Shown here in pieces: positions 45,096 through 57,060 of a stretch of DNA of 64,000 nucleotides. The stretch covers positions 1,509,385-1,573,384 of the forward strand of contig NZ_CP069798.1 of assembly GCF_016894345.1 (NCBI RefSeq), in the 5' to 3' direction. Both the position numbers and the translations under genes were made by a program. The notes beneath the pieces were generated by a model. That model had not been told where the DNA came from and made no database searches. It worked only from the letters and a program-made list of their open reading frames with translations. This stretch comes from Paralysiella testudinis. Lineage in GTDB: Bacteria; Pseudomonadota; Gammaproteobacteria; Burkholderiales; Neisseriaceae. Every line of letters begins with the position of its first letter. Positions within the stretch are counted from its first letter, which is position 1.

Positions 45096-46601
45096 ATGAT
45101 GATGGGCAACTTTAACCCGATGTATGTCACATTTGGTATTTACCTAGTGGCGGTGCTGTTGATTGGCTTGGCAGCATATTTTTCCACCAAGAATTTTGGC
45201 GACTATATTCTGGGCGGCAGAAGTTTGGGCAGCTTTGTTACTGCCATGTCGGCGGGTGCTTCCGATATGTCCGGCTGGCTGCTGATGGGCTTGCCCGGTG
45301 CGATTTACCTTAGCGGCCTGAGCGAAGCGTGGATTGCCATTGGCCTCACCGTGGGCGCTTATTTCAACTGGTTGCTGGTGGCCGGGCGTTTGCGCATCCA
45401 CACCGAATACAACAACAACGCGCTCACCCTGCCGGAATATTTTGCCAGCCGCTTCGGCGCGCACGGCAAATTGATTAAGGTGATTGCGGCGGCGATTATT
45501 CTGTTTTTCTTCACCATTTATTGCGCCTCGGGCATTGTGGCCGGCGCGCGCTTGTTTCAAAGCCTGTTTGACATCGACTACACCACCGCCATGTGGCTGG
45601 GTGCCGGTGCCACCATTGCCTACACCTTTATCGGCGGCTTTTTGGCGGTGAGCTGGACCGACACCGTGCAGGCCACGCTGATGTTTTTTGCGCTGCTGCT
45701 CACGCCGATTATGGTGTATCTGGCCGTGGGCGGTGCCGATGAAATGAGCGCTGCGGTGCAGGCCGCAGCCAGCACCGCAGGCAAGGAATACAGCAGTCTG
45801 ATTGCGGGCACCACCTTGTTGGGCATTGTGAGCACTGCCGCTTGGGGCTTGGGCTATTTCGGCCAGCCGCACATTCTGGCGCGTTTTATGGCGGCCGATA
45901 CGGTGAAATCACTCAAAAACGCCCGCCGCATCGGCATGAGCTGGATGGTTTTGTGTTTGGCCGGTGCGGTGGCGGTGGGCTATTTCGGCATTGCTTATTT
46001 CGGCCATCATCCGGAACAGGTGGGCGCCATGGACGGCAACCCCGAGCGCATCTTTATTGCTTTGGCTACCTTATTGTTTAATCCGTGGATTGCCGGGGTG
46101 ATTTTGTCGGCCATTTTGGCGGCGGTGATGTCTACCTTAAGCTGCCAGCTGTTGGTGTGCTCCAGCGCGATTACCGAAGACTTCTACAAAGGCTTTTTGC
46201 GCCCTGATGCGGCGCAGAGCGAATTGGTGTGGATTGGCCGCCTGATGGTGCTGGCGGTGGCTATTATCGCCATCATCATCGCCGCCGACCCCGAAAGCCG
46301 CGTGCTTGGCTTGGTGTCGTATGCGTGGGCCGGTTTTGGTGCGGCTTTCGGCCCGGTGGTGATTTTGTCGGTATTCTGGAAACGCATGACCGCCGCTGGT
46401 GCGCTGGCCGGTATGTTGGCAGGGGCTTTGGTGGTGGTGTTTTGGAAGCCGTTTACCGGCAGCGGCCTGTATGAAATCGTGCCCGGCTTTATTGCCTGCG
46501 CAGTGGCGATTGTGGCGGTGTCTTTACTCACCAAACCCGGTGCCGGTATTGAAGCACGCTTTGAAGAAGCCGATGCGGCTTATAAAGCGGCAGCCAAATA
46601 A
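45096..46601 (+). CDS. putP: sodium/proline symporter
   Basis: About 501 residues of the SSS family with some 13 hydrophobic segments. Seen: FGDYILGGRSLGSFVTAMSAGASDMSGWLLMGLPGA, VWTDTVQA-type region SWTDTVQATLMF, and LSAILAAVMSTLSCQLLVCSSAITEDFYK, hallmark of PutP. Proline uptake driven by Na+ at the inner membrane. Three ATGs in a row at 45096-45104; the first is chosen. A longer upstream frame beginning at 44838 is antisense-free but overlaps gpx and is rejected. Confidence 0.95.
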   Translation: MMMGNFNPMYVTFGIYLVAVLLIGLAAYFSTKNFGDYILGGRSLGSFVTAMSAGASDMSGWLLMGLPGAIYLSGLSEAWIAIGLTVGAYFNWLLVAGRLRIHTEYNNNALTLPEYFASRFGAHGKLIKVIAAAIILFFFTIYCASGIVAGARLFQSLFDIDYTTAMWLGAGATIAYTFIGGFLAVSWTDTVQATLMFFALLLTPIMVYLAVGGADEMSAAVQAAASTAGKEYSSLIAGTTLLGIVSTAAWGLGYFGQPHILARFMAADTVKSLKNARRIGMSWMVLCLAGAVAVGYFGIAYFGHHPEQVGAMDGNPERIFIALATLLFNPWIAGVILSAILAAVMSTLSCQLLVCSSAITEDFYKGFLRPDAAQSELVWIGRLMVLAVAIIAIIIAADPESRVLGLVSYAWAGFGAAFGPVVILSVFWKRMTAAGALAGMLAGALVVVFWKPFTGSGLYEIVPGFIACAVAIVAVSLLTKPGAGIEARFEEADAAYKAAAK

Positions 46602-46618
46602 ACCAGCCCGTATTGTGG

Positions 46619-46646
46619 AAACCCTTGCCGTGGGGCAAGGGTTTTT
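46619..46646 (+). terminator. terminator after putP
   Basis: AAACCCTTGCC paired with GGCAAGGGTTTTTT, 5-base loop, strong T-tract. Confidence 0.9.
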
Positions 46647-46846
46647 TGTGCTTGTGTGCGGATAAATATAAGGCTGCCTGAAATCTTTATTTCGTGGCCA
46701 ATATCGACTTTAAGTGGTTAAAACCCGTTAAATTCAATCTGGTGTTTAAAGTGCAAACACACCGATGTAAGCCTTTTGGGTACAATAGCCCGGTTTTTTG
46801 CCGTTTCAGGCAGCTTTATATCTAATTTAAAAGAGAGAGCACAGGC

Positions 46847-48025
46847 ATGAATCCATCCGCACACAGCCGCCGCCAATTTTTACGTGCCGCCGTGGCCTTA
46901 GGCGGTGCCGGTGTGTTGCAGGCCTGCGGCAGCACTGCCGGGTCTGCCACGCCGGTGCAACCCCGAATCACGCCAGCAGTGCGTCGCCCCGCATCAGGAA
47001 ACAATGTGTTAAGAATTTTTGCCGCTTCTGGCTATGCCGAGCAAGCCAACCGCATTGAAATCGGCCTGCGCCGCCTTTACGACGCCGGTTTCACCATAAC
47101 TAATCAGCAGGCAGCCTACCGCCGCTATCAGCGTTTTGCCGGCAGCGATGCCGAGCGCATTGCCGACTTGCAAGACGTGGCGCTGGGTCGCGTAGCCACG
47201 CCCAAAGTATTGATGGGCTTGCGCGGCGGCTATGGTGCCGTGCGCTTGCTGCCGCATGTCGATTGGGCGAGCTTGGGCACGCGTATGCGCGAGCAGGGCA
47301 CGCTGTTGTTCGGCTTTAGCGATACCACCGCCATCCAAATGGCCTTGCTGGCACGCGGCAATATGCCCAGCTTTGCCGGGCCGATGCTGTATAGCGAATT
47401 CGGCAAACCGCAGCCCAGTGTTTACACCATGCAGTCGTTTATCGACAGCACCACCCGCAGCAACAACACCATTCATGTGGCGGAAATCCAAAGCCGCAGC
47501 GTGCGCGCCGAAGGCGTGCTGTGGGGCGGCAATCTTAGCGTGCTGGCCTCGCTGGCGGGCAGCCCTTATATGCCCGATATCAGCGGCGGCATTTTGTTTT
47601 TGGAAGATGTGGGCGAGCAGCCTTACCGCATTGAGCGCATGCTGCAAACCCTGTATATGGCCGGTATTTTGGGCAAACAGCAGGCAGTGGTGATGGGCAA
47701 TTTCCGCATGGGCACCATCCGCGATGTCTACGACAGCAGCTATAATTTCAACAGTGTGGTGAACACCATGTCGCGGCTGGCCAAAGTGCCGGTGCTCACC
47801 GGCTTTCCGTTCGGCCACATCACCAACAAGACCACCTTCCCGCTGGGCGCGCAAGCCCGCATCGAGCCGATGAGTGGCGGCGGCTACAGCGTGGCCTTTG
47901 GCGGCTATCCCACCCTGGATGCGAACACCTTGACTTTGAATACCTTGCTGCCGCCGCCGGTATTGTCAGATGTGTTCGGCGGCGACACGGCCGCCACACC
48001 GGAAGATCGCAGCGACTTAGAGTAA
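46847..48025 (+). CDS. ldcA: LD-carboxypeptidase (S66 family), exported lipoprotein
   Basis: A 392-residue peptidase removing D-Ala from muropeptide tetrapeptides. The N-terminus SRRQFLRAAVALGGAGVLQACG shows a Tat-like RR motif and lipobox LQAC, so it is probably periplasm-facing, unlike the cytosolic E. coli enzyme; gonococcal LdcA is likewise periplasmic. Catalytic Ser in GFSDTTAI, Glu in FLEDVGEQPYRIER and His in GFPFGHITNK are visible. Start 46847 is preceded by an AGAGAG stretch. Confidence 0.92.
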   Translation: MNPSAHSRRQFLRAAVALGGAGVLQACGSTAGSATPVQPRITPAVRRPASGNNVLRIFAASGYAEQANRIEIGLRRLYDAGFTITNQQAAYRRYQRFAGSDAERIADLQDVALGRVATPKVLMGLRGGYGAVRLLPHVDWASLGTRMREQGTLLFGFSDTTAIQMALLARGNMPSFAGPMLYSEFGKPQPSVYTMQSFIDSTTRSNNTIHVAEIQSRSVRAEGVLWGGNLSVLASLAGSPYMPDISGGILFLEDVGEQPYRIERMLQTLYMAGILGKQQAVVMGNFRMGTIRDVYDSSYNFNSVVNTMSRLAKVPVLTGFPFGHITNKTTFPLGAQARIEPMSGGGYSVAFGGYPTLDANTLTLNTLLPPPVLSDVFGGDTAATPEDRSDLE

Positions 48026-48050
48026 AATCTGCCCCGTTTCCGGCCAAACA

Positions 48051-48084
48051 CCGCCCTTACCAGCCAAGCCGCTGTTAAGGGCGG
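48051..48084 (+). terminator. terminator after ldcA
   Basis: CCGCCCTTA paired with TAAGGGCGG and followed by TATTTTAT; loop of about 15 bases. Confidence 0.65.
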
Positions 48085-48164
48085 TATTTTATGTTGGGGC
48101 TTGGCTTGTGTGGCGGGCAGGGCGGTGCCACAATAAAGCTTTGTTTTGTTTCAAGCGGATATTT

Positions 48165-49409
48165 ATGTCTTTGCAAACCTATCTTGTGGGCGGCGCGGTG
48201 CGCGATGCTTTATTGGGCTTGCCGCAAACCGACCGCGATTGGGTAGTGGTGGGCGCCGATGCCCAAACCATGCTGCAACAGGGCTTTAAGCCGGTGGGGC
48301 AGGATTTTCCGGTGTTTCTGCATCCGCACAGCCACGAAGAATATGCTCTGGCCCGCACCGAGCGCAAAGTGGCGGCCGGTTATGCCGGTTTTCGTTTTTA
48401 TGCCGCGCCCGAAGTTACGCTGGAGCAGGATTTGGCGCGGCGCGATTTAACCATCAATGCCATGGCGCAAGATGCCGATGGGCGGATTATCGACCCCTTC
48501 AACGGCCAAGCCGACTTGGCCGCCGGGCTATTGCGCCATGTGAGCCCCGCCTTTACCGAAGACCCGGTGCGGATTTTGCGTACTGCCCGCTTTGCCGCCC
48601 GCTACGGCTTTCAGGTAGCCCCGGAAACCATGGCACTGATGCGGCAAATGGTAGCCGCAGGCGAAGTCGATGCGCTGGTGGCCGAGCGGGTGTGGCAGGA
48701 GCTGGCCAAAGGGCTGATGGAAAACCGGCCTGCGCGAATGCTGGAAATTTTGCATGAATGCGGTGCTTTGCAAGTGATTTTGCCGGAAGTGGCGGCGCTC
48801 TTCGGCGTGCCGCAGCGGGCGGACTACCACCCTGAAGTGGACACCGGTATCCACACGCTGATGGTATTGCAACAGGCCGCCGATATGGGGCTAACGCTGC
48901 CTGAACGCTATGCCGCCTTGCTGCACGACTTGGGCAAAGCGCTCACGCCCGCCGATATTCTGCCCAAACACCACGGCCATGATGTGGCCGGGGTGGTGCC
49001 GGTGCAGCAGGTGAATGCACGCTGGCGGGTACCGCGTGCCTGCGCTGAGCTGGCCGAGCTGGTGTGCCGCTGGCATATTATTTTTCACAGCGTGGGCACG
49101 CTCAAACCGGCCACCGTATTGGATAAACTCAAACGCACCGATGCCTTGCGCCGCCCGCAGCGTTTTCAGGCGGCCTTAAATGTGTGCGTGGCCGATACCC
49201 GCGGGCGTTTGGGTAAAGAAAACAGCCCCTACCCGCAACGCGAACACTGGCTGGCATTGCTGGCCGCAGCGCAAAACATCGACACCGCCGCTATTGCCGC
49301 GGCTTGCACCAAACCCGAGCAGATTGCCGCCGCCATTGATGCCGCCCGTTTGGCGCAAATCACCCCGCTGCAAAATGCCTACCGCCGCCAACACACTGAA
49401 AGCCACTAA
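48165..49409 (+). CDS. cca: CCA tRNA nucleotidyltransferase
   Basis: A 414-residue multifunctional CCA enzyme that adds or repairs the 3' CCA of tRNAs. Seen: [25 protein letters not shown], the GGxxRD...D-W nucleotidyltransferase motif, [27 protein letters not shown], and an HD domain with [11 protein letters not shown] and phosphatase-type residues as in gamma/beta proteobacterial long forms. Start MSLQTYLVG at 48165. Its stop is one base from the glnD start. Confidence 0.96.
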   Translation: MSLQTYLVGGAVRDALLGLPQTDRDWVVVGADAQTMLQQGFKPVGQDFPVFLHPHSHEEYALARTERKVAAGYAGFRFYAAPEVTLEQDLARRDLTINAMAQDADGRIIDPFNGQADLAAGLLRHVSPAFTEDPVRILRTARFAARYGFQVAPETMALMRQMVAAGEVDALVAERVWQELAKGLMENRPARMLEILHECGALQVILPEVAALFGVPQRADYHPEVDTGIHTLMVLQQAADMGLTLPERYAALLHDLGKALTPADILPKHHGHDVAGVVPVQQVNARWRVPRACAELAELVCRWHIIFHSVGTLKPATVLDKLKRTDALRRPQRFQAALNVCVADTRGRLGKENSPYPQREHWLALLAAAQNIDTAAIAAACTKPEQIAAAIDAARLAQITPLQNAYRRQHTESH

Positions 49410-49410
49410 T

Positions 49411-51999
49411 ATGCGCGCCGCGCCCGATTCTATTCACATCAACAGCGCTACCTGCCAAGCGGTAGCGCAAGAGCTGCAATTACAAAAGCAACAGCTTACC
49501 GCCAATTATCTGGCCCACCGCCAGCCCTTGGTGTTTTTCCGGCAATACGGCGCGGCGCTGGAGTATGCGCTGGGCGTGCTGTGGCAGGAGTGGTTTCACG
49601 GCCATGATATGTGTTTGCTGGCCATTGGCGGCTTTGGCCGTGGCGAAATGTACCCGTATTCCGATTTGGACTTGGCCATCGCCTTGCCCTTGCCGCCGGA
49701 TGAGGCACAGCAAGCGCGGATTGCTGCCTTTATCCAAGTGCTGTGGGACATAGCGCTGATGCCGGCGGTGAAGGTGGGCAGCGTGGAAGAGCTGTGCCAA
49801 AGCGCGCATGACGACCTCACCGGCGACACCGCTTTTCTGGAAGCACGTTTCTTGTGCGGCAGCCATCGCCTGGCCGACCGCTTGCTGCACCGGCTCAATC
49901 TGCAACGCGATGTGGCCGCCTTTATCGAAGGCAAGCTCTTAGAGCAGCAACAGCGCCACGCCAAATCGCAAGGCGCCGGTGCGGTGCTGGAAGCCAACAT
50001 CAAAACCGCCCCCGGCGGCCTGCGCGACATCCACACCTTGCTGTGGCTGGCCAAGGCGCAAGGCATCAACCCGCAATTTCAGGCGCTCACACAGCAAAAC
50101 ATCCTCACCCGCACCGAAGCCGGTTTGCTGCTCTACAGCCACAAGCAATTGGCCAAAATCCGCATTGATTTACACTTAGCCGCCGGGCGCGCGGAAGAAC
50201 GGCTGATTTTTGATTTACAAAGCCAAGTGGCCGAAAACATGGGCTATAGCGACGACGCACGCCAGCGTAAAAGCGAAAAGCTGATGCGCTCGTTTTACCG
50301 CGCCACCAAAACCGTAAAGCAGCTCAGCGGCATTTTGCAGCCGATGTTGCGCGGGCGCGTGTATTCACGCCTGCCGCGGGTGGTGGTGGAGATTGATGCC
50401 GATTACTACCAAGTGGGCAACTTGCTGGCGGTGAAAGACAAAACCCTGTTTGCACGCAAGCCTACTCATATTTTTAAGGCCATGCAAATTATCCAGCAAC
50501 ACAACGACATCAGCGGCTTGGCACCGCAAACCCTGCGGGCGTGGTGGGGAGCAGGGCAGAAAATCAATGCCGATTTTTACCAAAACCCGGTGAACCGCGA
50601 CCGTTTTATCGGCTTTTTCAAATACGGCAGCGGCCTTACCCACCTGCTGCGCTTTATCAACCTCTACGGCGTGCTCGGCCATTACTTGCCCGCGTGGGGC
50701 AAAATCGTGGGGCTGTTGCAGCACGACCTGTTTCATATCTACCCCGTGGACGACCATATCCTGATGGTGGTGCGCAATATGCGCCGCTTGGCCATGGATG
50801 CGCACAGCCACGAGCTGCCGTTTGCTTCGGGGCTGATGCACTCGTTTGAGCGCAAGCACGTGCTGTATTTGGCGGCGCTGTTTCACGACATCGCCAAAGG
50901 CCGTGGCGGCGACCATGCCACCGAAGGCATTGCCGACGCCCGCACCTTTGCAGCAGATCATTTTCTGGATCAAGACGACACCGAATTGCTGGCTTGGTTG
51001 GTGGAAGACCATTTGCTGATGTCGGGCACGGCACAAAAAGAAGACATCCAAGATCCGGCAGTGGTGGCCAAATTTTGTGCCAAAGTGGCCAGCCGCGAGC
51101 GGCTGATTGCCCTGTATCTGCTCACCGTGGCCGATATCCGCGGCACCAACCCCAAAATCTGGAACAGCTGGAAAGCCAGCTTATTGGAAAACCTATTTCA
51201 GGCAGCCTTGCGCCAATTTGCCGGCGAAGCCCGCGACCGCGCCGTGGTAGTGAGCAACCGCCAACAACGCGCGCTCAACGAATTGGCGCGCCTGAACATC
51301 GACGAGAAAAAACAGCGCGCCCTGTGGCAGCGGCTGGGCAAACCGTATTTTGTGCGCCACGAAATGCAGGAAATCCTCTGGCACCTGCCCAAGCTTATCA
51401 ACCACGAAGAGCTGCCGCAGGCACACAGCCAGCTGCTGCCCAACACCGACACCCTGCAAGTGATGGTGTATATGCCCAACCGCCCGCGGCTGTTTGCCGG
51501 ATTAAGCTCCTTATTCAGCCGCCACGACCTCAATATTCTGGCCGCCCGCGCCTATGTTACCGAGCATAATTTCATCCTCGACACTTTTATCGTGCAAATG
51601 CCCGCCCAATGCCTGCCGCACGACTACCGCCGCATCCAAACCCGGCTGGAAGCCGCGCTGGACGATTTTGTACACAACCGTAACCCGCCCGAAATCGCCC
51701 AGCCCGCCCCGCCACAAAGCCGCCGCAGCCGCCACTTGCCGATTGCCCCGCGCATCAGCATCTACAGCGAAGACGATGCGGGCTGGTATGTATTGGAAAT
51801 CATCACCTTTAATCGCCGCTATCTGCTGGCCAACATCGCCGAAGTGCTGTCCGATTTTGACATCAGCGTGCGCTACGCCAAAATCGCCACCTTGGATGAG
51901 CGCGTGGAAGACAGCTTTTTAATCTACGCCCCCACGCTGGAAGACACCAAACAACAACTGGCACTGAAAAAAGCTTTGTTGGCGCAAATCAGCAGTTAA
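49411..51999 (+). CDS. glnD: bifunctional uridylyltransferase/uridylyl-removing enzyme
   Basis: An 862-residue nitrogen sensor that uridylylates and deuridylylates PII proteins according to glutamine. Seen: NT domain [19 protein letters not shown] (GxGRxE, DxD), [18 protein letters not shown] domain [15 protein letters not shown], and two C-terminal ACT domains ([20 protein letters not shown] and [20 protein letters not shown]). Start [11 protein letters not shown] at 49411, two bases after cca. Longer start at 49180 overlaps cca and is rejected. Normal length. Confidence 0.96.
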   Translation: MRAAPDSIHINSATCQAVAQELQLQKQQLTANYLAHRQPLVFFRQYGAALEYALGVLWQEWFHGHDMCLLAIGGFGRGEMYPYSDLDLAIALPLPPDEAQQARIAAFIQVLWDIALMPAVKVGSVEELCQSAHDDLTGDTAFLEARFLCGSHRLADRLLHRLNLQRDVAAFIEGKLLEQQQRHAKSQGAGAVLEANIKTAPGGLRDIHTLLWLAKAQGINPQFQALTQQNILTRTEAGLLLYSHKQLAKIRIDLHLAAGRAEERLIFDLQSQVAENMGYSDDARQRKSEKLMRSFYRATKTVKQLSGILQPMLRGRVYSRLPRVVVEIDADYYQVGNLLAVKDKTLFARKPTHIFKAMQIIQQHNDISGLAPQTLRAWWGAGQKINADFYQNPVNRDRFIGFFKYGSGLTHLLRFINLYGVLGHYLPAWGKIVGLLQHDLFHIYPVDDHILMVVRNMRRLAMDAHSHELPFASGLMHSFERKHVLYLAALFHDIAKGRGGDHATEGIADARTFAADHFLDQDDTELLAWLVEDHLLMSGTAQKEDIQDPAVVAKFCAKVASRERLIALYLLTVADIRGTNPKIWNSWKASLLENLFQAALRQFAGEARDRAVVVSNRQQRALNELARLNIDEKKQRALWQRLGKPYFVRHEMQEILWHLPKLINHEELPQAHSQLLPNTDTLQVMVYMPNRPRLFAGLSSLFSRHDLNILAARAYVTEHNFILDTFIVQMPAQCLPHDYRRIQTRLEAALDDFVHNRNPPEIAQPAPPQSRRSRHLPIAPRISIYSEDDAGWYVLEIITFNRRYLLANIAEVLSDFDISVRYAKIATLDERVEDSFLIYAPTLEDTKQQLALKKALLAQISS

Positions 52000-52024
52000 C
52001 GCGGGTTTGAGCTGCAAACAGAAT

Positions 52025-52061
52025 AGGCTGCCTGAAAGCATTGTTTGCTTTCAGGCAGCCT
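52025..52061. terminator. bidirectional DUS terminator glnD / permease
   Basis: AGGCTGCCTGAAAGC paired with GCTTTCAGGCAGCCT, between convergent genes. Confidence 0.8.
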
Positions 52062-52087
52062 TATGCGTTTAAAACTTTACATACACA

Positions 52088-53500
52088 TCAATTGGCTTTA
52101 TCGGCTTTATCTTGGTGGATATAGTCTTCGGTGGTGTCGCCAATCAGGCTTTTGTCGTCTTTGGCGCGTTGGCGTGCATTGGGCCGTTCAATCAGCAAAT
52201 ACAACACCACGCCAATCACCACGGCATACACAGTGGATTTCGGGTCGGGCATAGCCAAGGTTACCGCCACAATCCCGGCCACCCCGCGCTCAGCCGAATT
52301 TTTCAGCTCTTCCATGCCCACCATAATGCAGATATAGGCGGTGAGAATCAGCGTTAACGACAAGGCAATCGGCAATACCGGCTTAAACATGGTTACCAAA
52401 GGCAGGATAAATATCGCAATCAGGCCGGTAATCCAGAAGGTGCCGCCGCCGCTGTAAATCGAATCCATGGCTTTGCGGCCCAGTGCATAGCGTTCGGCCA
52501 CGGTGGCGTGCGCCGCCGTCCACAAAGGGCCGGCCAACCCCGGCCAGGGTGCCAGCAAGGCATGCAAGCCGTTGCGCATGGCGGTAACCAGATGCACACG
52601 GGTGACATCCAACTCAATTTTTTCATCCGGACGTACTTCGTCCACCCGGCGGCACAAGGTAAAGCCCACCAAAATATCACCAAAGGCAATCACATAAGCA
52701 ATAATCGCTGTGGGTATGGCCAGCAGAAACATGTCCCAGCTGGGCATGCCCACATTAAATACCAGGTATTGCGTCATCAGGCCGAAGTCTGGTTTGGTAA
52801 TGCCCCATTCAATCACCGGCAACGGATATTCGCCCACCGCCCAGCCGATAAGCATGGCCACAAACAGGCCGGGAATCATGCCGAAATTGGCCAGCATTTT
52901 GGCGAATTTATTGTTTTCTACAATATTCTTGAACGACAGCGAAAACAAAATATAGGCCGAAACCAAAGCACCAATCAGCAGCGAAATCGGCGTGGCATCA
53001 ATGCGCCCGCCGGATTTCAGCTCGCCCATCATGGCCGCGATACCGGCGCCAATAATGATGCCGGATTTAAGCGAGTTGGGGATAATCCGCACCAGCTTGC
53101 TGCCCAGCCCGGTAACACCCAAAAACAAGAAAATGATGAACACCAGTAGTTGCAGCGCAAACATGGCCTGCACCGCTTGCGGGCCCGGCTCAAATGCCTG
53201 CAAATACAGCAACACCACCGGAATGGCCGGGGTAATCCAGCCGGGCACCAATGGCACACCAAGTAAGGCGGGCAGCAGATAGGCCACCCCGGCAACTACG
53301 CAAAATGCCAACGCCGCTTCATAGGGCATGCCTAGGTATTTTTCCAACAGGGGAATCATAGCCAAGCTGACCACAAACATAAACAGCCCCTGAATCATCT
53401 CTGGGAATTCCCAGCGATAATGGATAAAAGGCAAACGGATTTTGAATGGACCGGCAGGCCAGTAAGGCTGCTCGGCACCATAAGGGCGTTTAATGGCCAT
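52088..53500 (-). CDS. NCS2/SLC23-like permease
   Basis: A 470-residue membrane protein with about 12 hydrophobic segments, beginning MAIKRPYGAEQPYWPAGPF. Seen: PGWITPAIPVVLLYLQAF, GLGSKLVRIIPNSLKSGIIIGAGIAAMMGELKSGG and IAYVIAFGDILVGFTLCRR, patterns of the nucleobase-cation symporter-2 superfamily, although the usual Gln-Glu nucleobase signature is not obvious, so the substrate is unknown. A DUF-type tail with charged residues (RAKDDKSL) follows. Start at 53500 matches the first in-frame ATG with a plausible site; a 53596 start is less likely. Confidence 0.75.
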   Translation of the reverse strand: MAIKRPYGAEQPYWPAGPFKIRLPFIHYRWEFPEMIQGLFMFVVSLAMIPLLEKYLGMPYEAALAFCVVAGVAYLLPALLGVPLVPGWITPAIPVVLLYLQAFEPGPQAVQAMFALQLLVFIIFLFLGVTGLGSKLVRIIPNSLKSGIIIGAGIAAMMGELKSGGRIDATPISLLIGALVSAYILFSLSFKNIVENNKFAKMLANFGMIPGLFVAMLIGWAVGEYPLPVIEWGITKPDFGLMTQYLVFNVGMPSWDMFLLAIPTAIIAYVIAFGDILVGFTLCRRVDEVRPDEKIELDVTRVHLVTAMRNGLHALLAPWPGLAGPLWTAAHATVAERYALGRKAMDSIYSGGGTFWITGLIAIFILPLVTMFKPVLPIALSLTLILTAYICIMVGMEELKNSAERGVAGIVAVTLAMPDPKSTVYAVVIGVVLYLLIERPNARQRAKDDKSLIGDTTEDYIHQDKADKAN

Positions 53501-54885
<1,385 letters not shown>

Positions 54886-54886
<1 letters not shown>

Positions 54887-56184
54887 TGGCGAATACAGTA
54901 CAAGAATCGGTGGTGATTGTGATTCCGGCACGCTATGCGTCTACACGTTTGCCGGGCAAGCCGCTGGCGGATATTGGCGGCAAGCCGATGATTCAGCATG
55001 TTTATGAGCGTGCCAGCCAAGTGGCGGGTGTAGATACGGTATTGGTGGCAGTAGACGATAACCGTGTGGCCGAAGCCGTAAGCGCATTTGGTGGGCGCTG
55101 GGTGATGACGCGTCCAGATCATGAATCGGGCACTGATCGCTTGGCAGAAGTGATGGCGCAGCATCCGGCTGATATTTATGTGAATGTACAGGGGGATGAA
55201 CCATTGATTCGCCCGCAAGATATTGCGGTGCTGATTGCCGGTATGCGAGCCGATGCCGGTGTGGCGGTGGGCACCTTATGCCATCCTTTGCCTGCGGCAG
55301 AGGCGGGCAATCCCAACGCGGTTAAGGTGGTATTGGCAGATAATGGTGATGCCCTGTATTTTAGCCGCAGCCCGATTCCTTATCCGCGCGAAGCCGAAGA
55401 AGCGAGCTACCTGAAACATGTGGGTGTGTATGCTTATCGCCGTGATGTGTTGGCACAGTATGGCAACTTGCCGCAGCCGATGATGGAAAAAACCGAAAAA
55501 CTGGAACAACTGCGCTTGCTGGCGGCCGGTTTTAAGATTCGTGCTTTTCAGGTAGCCGAAACCGGGCCGGGTGTGGATACGCCCGATTGCTTGGCGCGCG
55601 TGCGCCAATTAATGGCAGGGCTGCCTGAAACCGACATGGCTGCCAACCCCAGCTTGGCAGATGTCAAATTGTTGATTACCGATGTGGACGGTGTGCTCAC
55701 CGATGGCGGTATTTATTACGATGAAACCGGCGAATGCTTAAAACGCTTTCATGTGCGCGATGGCTTGGGTATCCGTTTGCTGGAAGAGAGCGGCATCCGG
55801 GTGGCGGTATTGTCTGGCCGAGATTCAGCCACATTGCGCAAACGGGTGGCGGACTTGGGCGTGTCGCTATTTCGTTTTGGCGTGAAAGACAAACATCAGG
55901 CCTGTGTGGATTTGATGGCTGCCGCGGGTGTTGAGGCTGACCAGACCGCTTGTATTGGCGACGATACCATTGATTTACCCGCCTTTGTCGCTTGCGGTTT
56001 AAGCTATGCGGTGGCCGATGCGCCGGTATATGTACAAGCCAAGGCAACTGCGGTTTTACAAACTGCCGGTGGTCATGGTGCGCTGCGTGAGCTGGCGGAT
56101 GCTATTCTAATGGCACAAGGCAAGGCTGAAATTTTTGATTCGGCTCAAGGCTTTGCCAAGGTGATGGCTGGCGCGGCGCAATAG
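54886..56184 (+). CDS. fusion of CMP-KDO synthetase (KdsB) and KDO-8-phosphate phosphatase (KdsC)
   Basis: A 432-residue protein joining two enzymes. Residues 1-250 are KdsB: IPARYASTRLPGKPLADIGGKPMIQHVYERA, TRPDHESGTDRLAE, VNVQGDEPLI, and YFSRSPIPYPRE, which activates KDO with CTP. A short linker (LPETDMAANPSLAD) leads to residues 265-432, a KdsC HAD phosphatase: ITDVDGVLTDGGIYYD, VLSGRDSATLRKR, KDKHQACVDLMA and CIGDDTIDLPA. The frame is open without a break. Usually these are separate genes. Substrate channelling of KDO is possible (inference). Confidence 0.92.
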
Positions 56185-56268
56185 CATTCTATAGTGGCAT
56201 AACACAATATCGGATAAGCGCATGGCCATTGGGTTATCGGCTTTGATGGCTAAATAGAGGTAAAAAAT

Positions 56269-57045
56269 ATGAGCTCCAAAATTTTACAGCAGGCACACAG
56301 TATTATGTTGACTGAGGCTGAAGCCATTGTGCCATGGCCGCTCGTTTGGATACCGCATTTGAAGCCGCAATCCAAACTATTTTATCCATGCAAGGTCGTG
56401 TAGTGGTGGTGGGCATGGGTAAGTCGGGCATTATCGGCCAAAAGATTGCCGCCACCATGGCGTCTACTGGTACTCCGGCGTTTTTTGTGCACCCGGGTGA
56501 GGCTTTCCACGGTGATTTGGGTATGATTAAGCCGATTGATGTGGCCTTGCTGATTTCTAATTCGGGTGAAACCGAAGAGATTATCCGTATTTTGCCGTTT
56601 TTGGAATATCAGCAAAACCGGATTATTGCTCTGACTGGCGATCCAAAATCCAGCTTGGGGTGCAATGCGCATGTGGTGCTGGATGTGGGTGTAGAGCGGG
56701 AGGCATGTAATAATAATTTGGCGCCCACCAGCTCAACCACGTGTACTTTGGTTATGGGCGATGCCTTGGCCATGGTTTTGGCGGCAGAGCGGGATTTCCA
56801 GCCGGAGGATTTTGCCCGTTTCCATCCGGGTGGCAGTTTGGGACGGTGTTTGCTTACCCGGGTGGCTGATGTGATGAATAAGGATAAATTGCCGGTATGT
56901 ACACCAGATGCGTCTTTTAAACAGGTGGTGCATAGCATTAACCGCGATTATTTGGGCTTAACTTTGGTGATGCAAGACAATGCATTGGCAGGCATTATTA
57001 CGGATGGCAACATTCGCCGTGCCTTCGATGGCGATGCGGATTTTA
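56269..57045 (+). pseudogene. kpsF: kpsF/kdsD arabinose-5-phosphate isomerase gene, frameshifted and truncated
   Basis: A SIS-domain sugar isomerase (ribulose 5-P to arabinose 5-P). MSSKILQQAHSIMLTEAEAI starts at 56269, but near 56329 one base is missing, and the protein continues in another frame as AMAARLDTAFEAAIQTI, GKSGIIGQKIAATMASTGTPAFFVHPGEAFHGDLGM, ISNSGETEEI, then one CBS repeat. An IS630-family element cuts it after DGDADF at 57045 and the second CBS half is absent. Both lesions would abolish a full protein. The product would have fed KdsA. Confidence 0.88.
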
Positions 57046-57060
57046 TACTAATTCTCTGAA

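Noticed and set aside
49180..49410. Longer start for glnD
   Set aside because: It would lie inside cca, which has a complete set of motifs up to its stop at 49409.
50365..51051. Minus-strand open frame within glnD
   Set aside because: Shadow of glnD, whose motifs (HD and NT domains) are intact on the plus strand.
56334..57059. An intact, shorter KpsF starting at MAARLDTAF
   Set aside because: The N-terminal helix of the SIS domain is encoded upstream in another frame, and the C-terminal CBS half is cut by the IS630 element, so the open frame is a fragment.
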